Shown here one piece after another: positions 56,488 through 64,000 of a stretch of 64,000 nucleotides of DNA; positions within the stretch are counted from its first letter, which is position 1; each line of letters starts with the position of its first letter. A model generated the notes under the pieces. The model did not search any database, was not told where the DNA came from, and was given only the letters and a program-made list of their open reading frames with translations. Source of the stretch: Leptodactylus fallax (taxonomy: Eukaryota > Chordata > Amphibia > Anura > Leptodactylidae); the NCBI GenBank assembly GCA_947044405.1, contig CAMRHE010000322.1, positions 1,736,001-1,800,000 of the forward strand, written 5' to 3'. A program made the translations under genes and the position numbers.

Positions 56488-57659
56488 CTCTATTACCCTA
56501 ATTCTGCAGTTTGTAGAAATATTTCATTGTGTAGCCATACTACATAATACTTGACTCAAACACAGTCCTCAGAAATGAAAGAACAACTTTTGAATTTTGG
56601 TGCCGCCATTTTGTTAGGATGTTTTTCAGGTACCCAGATTTGTTATGCAATTTCTCCTGAGTACCAGAATACCCTATTTGTGGCCATACACTGCTGTTTG
56701 TTCCAGAACCTAGCGGTACCAAAACAATGGAAATCCACCTGAGGTAACCCCATTACAAAATTTCTATATTCTAGAGTTGGGTTCACTTTTGGATTTCTTT
56801 ATAAATGTATATACTTTTTACCTTTTTGTCCTTGTCGGGTTTTTTTTTTTTTTTTTTTTTTTTAAGGCACACATGAGAAAAGGCACCTCACAATTTAGTA
56901 AGGAATTTCGACGGGCATTTTTTTTTCTCTTTTGGATTGCAGATTTTGCTCTATTGGTTTTCCATTGCCATGTTGCATTTGCAGCCCCCCAGAGGTACCA
57001 GAACAAAGGAAACTCATAAGAGGTTACCCCATTTTGGAAACTACACCGTCAAAGAACTCATCTTTGGGTGTTGTGAGCATTTTGGCCACACAGGTGTTTG
57101 GAGTTTATGTAAATTAGTCCGTTAAATTAAAAATTGACTTTTTTTTTTTTTTTTTTCCCCCAAAACTGTTAATTTAGCTTAAAATTTTTCATAAAATACC
57201 CAAATTTATTATACAATTTCTACGGAGTACAGAAATGCGCCATTTGTGGTCATAAACTGCTGTTTGGGCACACACGAGGGCTTAAAAGTGAAGGAGCGTT
57301 AATTTAGCCTTTGGAACCCAGATTTGGCATGTTCAGGTACTATGTTTCAGAGCCCTGGAGGTACCACAGTTACCAGTTTTTTTTGATAGCAGGATTTCAT
57401 CCTATCAGCAAAAACAAATGCAAAAGCACTTCATGTTTGCAAAATTACAAACTTCAGAGTAATCATCTAGGGCAGGGGTGTCAAACTCATTTTCACCGGG
57501 GGCCACTTCAGCCTCACGGGGTACCTTGAAGGGCCAAAATTATTTTACACGTGTATAAAAGTAACTTCTCCTTAACAGTTAAGCGAGCTATTAGACAACG
57601 TATAATATAAACAGGCGCCATAGCCCCTATTTATAGCGCCCCATTTACACACACTATAA

Positions 57660-57915
57660 TGTTCCACAGCAGTCCCTGCACACTGTATTATGGCTCGCAG
57701 TTGCCCCTGCACACGGTATTATGCTCCATATTGGCCCCTGCACACGGTATTATGCTCCATATTGGCCCCTGCACACGGTATTATGCTCCATATTGGCCCC
57801 TGCACACGGTATTATGCTCCACAGTGGCCACTGCACACGGTATTATGCTCCATAATGGTCCCTGCACTGGTATTATGCTCCACAGTGGTCCCTGCACAGG
57901 GTATTGTGCCCCATA
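57660..57915. repeat. 31-bp minisatellite in hAT-2, about 8 units
   Basis: Unit cacacggtattatgctccat plus attggcccctg. The middle units are almost identical; the outer ones are diverged. Confidence 0.95.
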
Positions 57916-57930
57916 GTGGCCAAACCATTA

Positions 57931-58247
57931 ACTATTATTATACTCCGGGGTCTTTTCAGACCCCAGAGTATAATGATCGGAGACCCAGGGGAGGTGACAA
58001 ACATAAAAACCAGTGTTACTTACCTATCCTGGACACCGGTGCACTCCTTGCAGCTTTCGGCCCTGTTTAATTGCGCACGTACGTCACGTGATCAGGCCGG
58101 CGACGTCACCAGAGGCCTCAAGCCTGCTCGGACTAACACCGGTCGCAGGAGAGGTAAGTAGGATATGTTTTTATGTTTATCACCTCCCCTGGGCCCCCGA
58201 TTATTATACTCTGGGTCTGAAAAGACCCCGGAGTATAATAATAGTAG
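57931..58247. mobile_element. Palindrome-ended module nested in hAT-2
   Basis: Left hairpin attattatactccggggtc/gaccccagagtataat and right hairpin attattatactctgggtc/gaccccggagtataataat. Inner arms cggagacccaggggaggtga/tcacctcccctgggcccccg and aacataaaaac/gtttttatgttt. Same design as 9401-9784 and 61140-61479. Confidence 0.85.
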
Positions 58248-58275
58248 TATTTGAGGCCCGCGGCCTCACCTACCG

Positions 58276-60563
58276 GGGTTCTCTCTGACAACAGAACAGA
58301 GGTTGCTTATGTAAACAGGTAGAATCCAGCATCGGACCCATGGATTCTTTCAGAGAACCCTGAGCCTTCTGTCCAAGGGCCATTTCTTTCATCCACATTC
58401 CATCCATCTTCACATGACAGTAAGGAAATCAGTTCGGTTTTCTAGTGGGTTTTCTCAGGCGCTGGTTATAACTTTTCTTGAAGAGGACCTTTCATATCCT
58501 CATGAATGTGTGGTTTTATATACCGCTAGAAAGCCGATATGTGCCTTGGTGCTGGAGATATCACTGCCGTTAATTTCAGCACAGATATCTCCCCACTGTC
58601 AGAAGCGCGTTCCTCATAGCTCAGCGTCATTTGAGCGTCAAAGCTCTGATTTTTGAGAGTAGCATTTGCCATCATTTTTTTTTAGCCTAGGACATTAGAC
58701 CTTAAGGGATTACCCAGCCTCACCCCCAGTGCAGTGAAATACTCTGGTGGTGGCACTGGTTACACATATACTCCCATTTAATTCTTGGTCGGAATTTCCT
58801 AGTGCTTTGCATCTCTGATGACTAAAATCACTAAGAGCATATCATCCGTTTTAGCGGGGTACTCCCTTATTGCCTCTGCCTCGGTTTACTTCCCCTTACT
58901 GAACAGAGGGGATGGTCAGTAATGCAGGACTCCAGAGTCCATTCTATAATAGGACACTATTTACCTGAGAATATATACCTCTGTTTTGCGTTAAATTGAG
59001 CAAAGCAGAAATGGTTGTATGTGCATCTAATTGATACAACCGACTATATAAGTATATATGTCCCTCATTCTGATGGTTTATTTGTTGTATGTCTCGTCCC
59101 CTTTTCTGTCTTTATTATTTTATCTTTGTGATTAATACAAGTTATATTTTACATTTTTCCTGAGATATTTATCATACCCTATCCTTTGATTGAACTATTT
59201 ATGACCTGATAGTGGTGACTACAGGTTTGACCTCCCCTTTTAATATATAAAACGGGTCTTGTTTAAGAACTCTCTATAAACATGCCTGCCTATCTGCCAC
59301 CGCTGTACATGTAGGACAGTGCTTTATTTGCTGGCAGTACTAGATCAATCTGCCTTACGCTACTTTGCCCCGACATACCAAATACACCGAAACTCTCCTC
59401 TGATGTTTTATTGTCTTCTCACTGCATTGTGATTGTCAGCATTGACAAATATTGGCTCAAAAGAACATTAAGTATGACCATTCTAAATTTGGTAGACTAA
59501 CATAGAGAAAGCCAAGGAATCTGTATAGTCACTGTATTCATCAGTAAACGCCTGGAATCTGATGAAAACCTTTCAATGAATGCATGATTTCTTGCTCATT
59601 GTACTGGCGCTAAATAATTTTTATGTCTACTGTACATTAGCCACCATTTTTTGCTTAATATGGGAAACTTGAGTTTGTTCAGAAAACCTGTAACAGTGGG
59701 TGCGATTGTTTACTCGTAATCTTCTCTAGCTCGATGGGTCTCTTTTCATTGCAAATCATTCATGTGTGCATATTTTAATTGCAATATTGTTTTCCTCTAT
59801 CGTTCCAAGTTCTCCCCTCCCAGTTTGCACTATTAAATGAGACTATCGCATTGTGATTGCTGTGTTTCACTAACTTACTGTGACCAGAGCTGCTATTTAA
59901 AAAAAAAAAAAAAAATGCTTTCCTCTTTATTACACAGGTAGTTTACTTTTTTGTTAGCAAATCTGAGGGTATATGAGGACAACACTGAATCGTTTTTATA
60001 TAAAATGTACATTTGAAAGAAACTTTTCCCCCAAAACAACTGATTTTCCTTGACTTGAATAGAGGTAGTTGAACTAGTTACTTATGAACCATACCTTAAA
60101 TTACATTAAAACATACTGTAGAACACTATCAGGACTCCTAGAAACCGATCTATTTCTAGCTCTCTAAGGCAAGCACAGCTGATGTTTTGTCAAAACTATA
60201 GTGACATGTATCTATAGAAAAACAGATGGTAAGCAGTAGATACAAACTCTGAGTTTAACCATACACTGCGTTGCTACTCACTTCTACACACTTTCACTTT
60301 AAAATTTAAAGCGCTACAAAAATTATCCTTTTATTAAGGAAAGGTGCTTGTCCATGTGTTTTTTTTTTTTTTTTTTTTGTTTTAGACACACATGGTGGTT
60401 ATATTGCAAAAAACAATGGTTTTGTAGAAAAATTTGCCTATTCTGATGACTTGCAAGTGTTCCAGGTTTGTTGTTATTTGGGAGACAAATTTGTGCCTGT
60501 GGGCCACTTGAAAAGTGATGACGAATTGACTTTTTAAGTGTTTCTTTAAAATATACTATAGAG
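58276..60563. other. One MITE fragment, otherwise unrecognised
   Basis: 58474-58650 is a partial relative of the MITE at 44168-44806. Poly-A at about 59897-59914 and poly-T at about 60358-60377. In 58680-60560 I see no gene, no element ends and no RNA gene. Confidence 0.5.
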
Positions 60564-60867
60564 CAGGGGTGTCAAACTCATTTTCACCGGGGGCCACTTC
60601 AGCCTCACGGGGTACCTTGAAGGGCCAAGATTATTTTACACATGTATAAAAGTAACTTCTCCTTAACAGTTAAGCGAGCTATTAAGGAGTAGTTACATTT
60701 GTACATTACTACTGTTACAATCAGCCCTTTAAGGGCAACCAGGAAGAACATAATGTATTGTTAAAACCTAAGACATTGGCATGTTACATACTATCCTCAT
60801 CCTTTTCTGAATATATCAAAAATTAAGCAATATACAAATACCGTTTAACCCTGCAAATGGTATTATG

Positions 60868-61128
60868 TTCTATAGTTGCCTCTGCACACGGTATTATGCC
60901 CCACAGCGGCCCCTGCACACGGTATTATGCTCCATAGTTGCCCCTGCACACGGTATTATGCTCCATAGTGGCCCCTGCAAATGGTATTATGCTCCATAGT
61001 GGCCCCTGAACACATTATTATGCTCCTTAGTGGCCCCTGCATTGGTATTATGCTCCAGAGTGGCCTCTGCACACGGTATTATGCTTCATAGTGGCCCCTG
61101 CACATGCTATTATGTCCCATAGTGACCC
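60868..61128. repeat. 31-bp minisatellite in hAT-3, about 8-9 units
   Basis: Unit cacacggtattatgctccat plus agtggcccctg, more diverged than in hAT-2. Confidence 0.95.
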
Positions 61129-61139
61129 CCCACCCATGA

Positions 61140-61479
61140 ACTATTATTATACTCTGGAGTCTTTTCAGACCCCAGAGTATAATGATCGGAGACCCAGGGG
61201 AGGATAGAAACATAAAAACCAGTGTTACTTACCCGGGCTCCGGTGCGCTCCCTGCGTTCGGCCTTCTTCAATGTCGCACAGACCGGCGTTGCGACATAAT
61301 GACGTCGGCCTGGCTCACGTGACGCCTGGGACGTCTCCAAAGAAGGCCAAAGCCTGCAGGGAGTAACATCGGATCGCCGGAGAGGTGAGTAACACTGTTT
61401 TTTATGTTTATCACCTCCCCTGGGTCTCCGATTATTATACTCCGGGGTCTGAAAAGCCCCCGGAGTATAATAATAGTAG
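61140..61479. mobile_element. Palindrome-ended module nested in hAT-3
   Basis: Left hairpin attattatactctggagtc/gaccccagagtataat, right hairpin attattatactccggggtc/ccccggagtataataat, with inner arms cggagacccaggggagg/cctcccctgggtctccg. Confidence 0.85.
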
Positions 61480-61525
61480 TATTTGATGGGATTCGCGGGC
61501 CGCGGCCTCACTTACCATCCCTGCT

Positions 61526-62275
61526 CCTGCACACAGCCGCTTCTACGTCCCATGGCAGAAGGGGAAGTGGGGGGCGGCCACGACCAGCAGCGGGGATCGG
61601 TAAATAAATAGGCCGTTACATGTCGGGGATGCTCCAGCAGGTTACGGCCTATATATATATCTATATATATATATATAGATATATATATATCTATATATAT
61701 AAAACTTATCCTTACCTACCTCCGATGCCTTCATGCAGCCGCCTCCTCTTCTTGTCCGTGACATCTGCGTGTCAGCGTAGGATGCGCGATGATGTCATTG
61801 TATCGCCGCCTGCGCTGACATGCAGAGGTCTTGTAAACCAGCCCAGGACAGGTATCGCGCAGCCCTGTGATCTGCTACATACAGTAATCGTTCACCTACT
61901 TCTGCTGCTCACATAGACACTCCATCATGTAGGTGAAATTCCACTTGGAACATTGCAGATAAGGAGATGCAAAGGCAGATAGTTTTTTCGCTGCAAATCG
62001 ATCATAAGAATGACTGAAATGTGTGGAGATTTTTCTCGCTGTGAGGGACACCCCTTTTAAGCCACTATAAAGGTTAATAAAGCGGCAAACCACCAGATTA
62101 AGGACATGCCCCATACAGGGAAAATGTGTTATTCATTCTGCAACAGAAAAGTGGTTTTAGCCTAAAAGTTAGACAGTGCAAACTTAAACTAGACAGTCTT
62201 ATAGTGTACCAACTTTGAGTGTCTAATACTGTTTATAATAAATCTATCACATTATTACACTGTCTAGTATAATTT
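61526..62275. other. No gene; AT microsatellite and a GC-rich inverted segment
   Basis: TATATATATC-type tandem tract at about 61650-61702. tgacatctgcgtgtcagcg/cgctgacatgcagaggtc at 61759-61831 is an imperfect inverted repeat. Remainder unrecognised. Confidence 0.5.
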
Positions 62276-63060
62276 TACAGATCCTATTATTATGGCCACA
62301 GTGTAGTGCCGAGACAGGCATTGTCTATGAGTGGTATCACTAGACGGTGAACGCTCTTATTGCATGCCAATTTTTTTTTTATTTTTTTTTGTTTTTGCCT
62401 CACTGTCTGTATTAAGTCTCCCCTGATGCTATCTCTAGCTGAAATGCGTTGGGTGGGAGAGTCTATGTGTAGCAGCTCCTAGGGAGCATTAATGAGGCAG
62501 CTGTGTGTATCTTCTATCGTCATAGCACATACTGTTGCACATTTTTTGGCAGACTGGGCACAGTAACATTTGATCACCTTATAGTGGCCAAGTGATAAAA
62601 GAGCTACAGTAGATGTGCTAACGTGTGAATGATACATAATTAGTACATACCCATCCTACAGCTATATTATTGGCTGGAGGAAGATCTAATAGTGTAGGGT
62701 ACCTTTGTAAAAAGGCCAGTACATTAGTTATTATAGGTTGATATAAATATATACCACCACATCTATCTAGCCTTTTGGCATAATGATTAGTGCTAGGGTA
62801 ACCAACTCAGGGACTCATGTTACCGTGGTCTAGATACTCATTCGGTGAAAGACACTGTAGGTAGTTTAGATACACCACATAGGATAATTAACCCATAAGT
62901 AGCCTGTATGAGAAGATATGGGATGCTGGGATTAATGTGGTGGTACGGTTACAGTTGGTCATTTCATGGATATTTTACTATCCTAAACCAGTAGGTTTGG
63001 GAATTTAAGTAGCATTTTTAGAAATTATTTAATAAACGTTAAGTTTTAGTTGTCTTCACA
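62276..63060 (+). mobile_element. Candidate Penelope-like pseudo-LTR remnant
   Basis: Contains the phrase cctgatgctatctctagctg then AAATGCGTTGGGTGGGAG. This resembles the hammerhead-bearing pseudo-LTR core of Penelope-like elements, where CTGATGA...GAAACGCG is common. The stretch ends with tttaataaacgttaagtttt. No RT or GIY-YIG text remains. Class is inferred from this core only; limits are rough. Confidence 0.4.
62415..62463 (+). ncRNA. Decayed type I hammerhead-like motif
   Basis: Order seen: tctccc, CTGAT, gcta-tctc-tagc (a 4-bp stem II with 4-base loop), GAAA, tgcgtt, gggagag. The tctccc/gggaga pair could form stem I. The normal core CTGATGA needs GA after CTGAT; here stem II follows directly and a T precedes GAAA. 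Self-cleavage is therefore unlikely now. Confidence 0.4.
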
Positions 63061-63152
63061 AAAAGTTCCTTTTTTTTCCCCTTGTTTTGGTTATTTGAAG
63101 CAACGTACCTTTGACCTATTTGCTTTTATTAAACATCCTATTATTTGGCCAA

Positions 63153-63350
63153 TGCTAGGTTCACACTAGCGTTCGGTGACTCCGTCCCCATTTCACTTAA
63201 AAAGAGGGAAACATGGTGGGACCCCATTATAGTCTACGGGGTACACGAGTTTCCACGACCAACTGCTTTTTAAGCGTATAGAGTTTCCATTTTTTCGGTC
63301 TTCAAGTGGACCCGAAGAACGGAAACACGAACGCTAGTGTGAACCTATCG
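63153..63350. mobile_element. Small fold-back MITE (GCTAGGTTCACAC type)
   Basis: Ends gctaggttcacactagcgtt and aacgctagtgtgaacctatc are inverted over about 19 bases. It is related to 12538-12702. The target duplication is not clear (CAA versus TTA). Confidence 0.75.
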
Positions 63351-63355
63351 TTAGT

Positions 63356-64000
63356 TTACACTAGAAACAATTTGGTGCATTTTTTTTTTTTTTTTGATGC
63401 TTGGTGTTGCCATACCCATCATTCACAAAGCTGTGCCCCTTTCCGCTGAAGCCACGCTTCTTTTGCTGTCCAAGGTCAATAAAAGTGTTAAGAAGTGTTT
63501 GACACTTGATAAATGTGCATGGAGAGTTTTGTTTTTTTCTTTAGGGCACATTATACCAGGATTCTGATACATTTGCATAGTAAATTTTCCCTATTGAAAA
63601 AAGATTTTTATGTGCTTTTCCTAGAAATGAATTTAATAAAGAATTGTAAGCAATTTCCTCAGGAAATGATAAGCTTTGTGAACATCCCATGATCCTGAGT
63701 AAAATGGAAAAGAGTGAACAAAATGTTGGGTATGTTCAGACAGAAATATCCTGTATAGTATTTGCATTAGTATTTTTTATTCCAAAATTAGGAAATGGAA
63801 TCTACAGAGAAAAAGTTTGGCTGTGTGATTGAGGGTTTGGGCTTGTGCAACCGCTGTCAGGTATAGGTGAGTGAAAAGACAGAATGGTCTGCGCGCAGAT
63901 GGTATCTTTGTACCATCCATTTTTATTACTGTTCCATACACTTGATTGAATGAGCCCAGACTGCAAAAGGAACAGGAATAGGATCAGCACTTATCGCCCC
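63356..64000. other. No gene recognised
   Basis: Poly-T at about 63379-63395. The remaining sequence shows no element ends or coding motif before the window ends. Confidence 0.5.

Larger units (their letters stand above)
46570..57470 (-). repeat. Inverted modular TTAACCCC-family repeat, host of several insertions
   Basis: Starts ttaagcccctttaggaccag and tttggccttaagg, the reverse complement of the 3' end at 32040-32069. It continues with ctttgagggacccatataat and cttcacccctcaaattattt before DIRS-C, and resumes at 56089 with cagtattttggaacttgt. Modules in reverse follow at 56560-56770 and 56870-57060 (tgttttggtacc/ttacccc order) and 57190-57370. Poly-T at about 56839-56863 and 57139-57156. The remaining repeat sequence is about 1.6 kb after removing insertions. 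Confidence 0.7.
57473..58275 (+). mobile_element. hAT-2 compound element, right end not found
   Basis: Left end caggggtgtcaaactcattt is a hAT-type terminus. The next about 130 bases are nearly identical to 60564 on. A minisatellite (57660-57915) and the palindrome-ended module (57931-58247) follow, then tttgaggcccgcggcctcac. The expected inverted terminus gtttgacacccctg was not seen, so the right end is lost or diverged. No transposase. Confidence 0.75.
60564..61525 (+). mobile_element. hAT-3 compound element, right end not found
   Basis: Left end caggggtgtcaaactcattt, first about 130 bases nearly identical to hAT-2. Then about 200 bases not present in hAT-2, a minisatellite (60868-61128), the palindrome-ended module (61140-61479) and gcgggccgcggcctcactta. 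Same strand as hAT-2, about 3.1 kb away. The reciprocal terminus was not found. Confidence 0.75.

Noticed and set aside
57659..58070. Frames with repeated Cys/Pro/His peptide units that look like a repeat protein
   Set aside because: They are translations of the 31-bp minisatellite; since 31 is not a multiple of three the frame rotates, and the array sits in a hAT element.
57660..61128. The 31-bp arrays as a CRISPR-like array
   Set aside because: Units are directly adjacent with no unique spacers, and the setting is a vertebrate genome; they are minisatellites.
62415..62463. An active hammerhead ribozyme
   Set aside because: The conserved GA after CTGAT is missing and an extra base precedes GAAA, so only a decayed motif is claimed.

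Overview
This is 64 kb of vertebrate, non-coding, very repeat-rich DNA. I infer an amphibian, most likely a frog or toad. The reasons are the mix of Tc1/mariner transposons, several DIRS elements with tyrosine recombinases, a CR1 LINE, Penelope-like remnants, hAT elements, TTAA- and TTA/TAA-flanked MITEs, and a very common modular repeat with TTAACCCC-type ends. No host protein-coding gene with recognisable exons was found. All long reading frames belong to mobile elements.

Layout. 1-1.2 kb: 3' part of a Tc1 element. 1.3-2.1 kb: end of the modular repeat, split by a TTAA MITE. 3.2-4.8 kb: a complete Tc1 element whose transposase has one stop. 5.5-7.2 kb: a cluster of fold-back MITEs. 9.3-10.1 kb: a hAT element carrying a minisatellite and a nested palindrome-ended module. 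10.9-12.85 kb: modular repeat. 14.4-18.4 kb: DIRS-B (minus). 19.6-20.3 kb: Penelope-like remnant. 22.6-26.7 kb: a young LTR element (LTRs differ by three transitions and one indel) whose interior has no gag-pol but holds a broken coiled-coil reading frame of about 850 codons. 26.7-32.1 kb: a long copy of the modular repeat split by a DD38E (Intruder-type) Tc1 element and a MITE. 32.5-34.1 kb: a chimera of two Tc1 families. 35.9-41.1 kb: DIRS-A (plus) inserted in a Tc1 transposase fragment. 45.4-46.6 kb: DIRS-D fragment. 46.6-57.5 kb: an inverted modular repeat broken by a TTAA MITE, DIRS-C (itself broken by a CR1 LINE) and a tRNA-type SINE. 57.5-61.5 kb: two more hAT compounds. 62.3-63.1 kb: Penelope-like remnant with a decayed hammerhead-like motif. 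63.15-63.35 kb: a small fold-back MITE.

Relations. The elements do not form a pathway. They are layers of insertions, and several layers can be ordered because an uninterrupted copy of the same repeat lies elsewhere in the window. The most unusual items are the LTR element with a coiled-coil cargo, the chimeric Tc1, the three hAT compounds that share minisatellite plus palindrome module, and three DIRS elements that still show inverted terminal repeats and internal complementary regions. Family assignments come from reading motifs only; no database search was possible.
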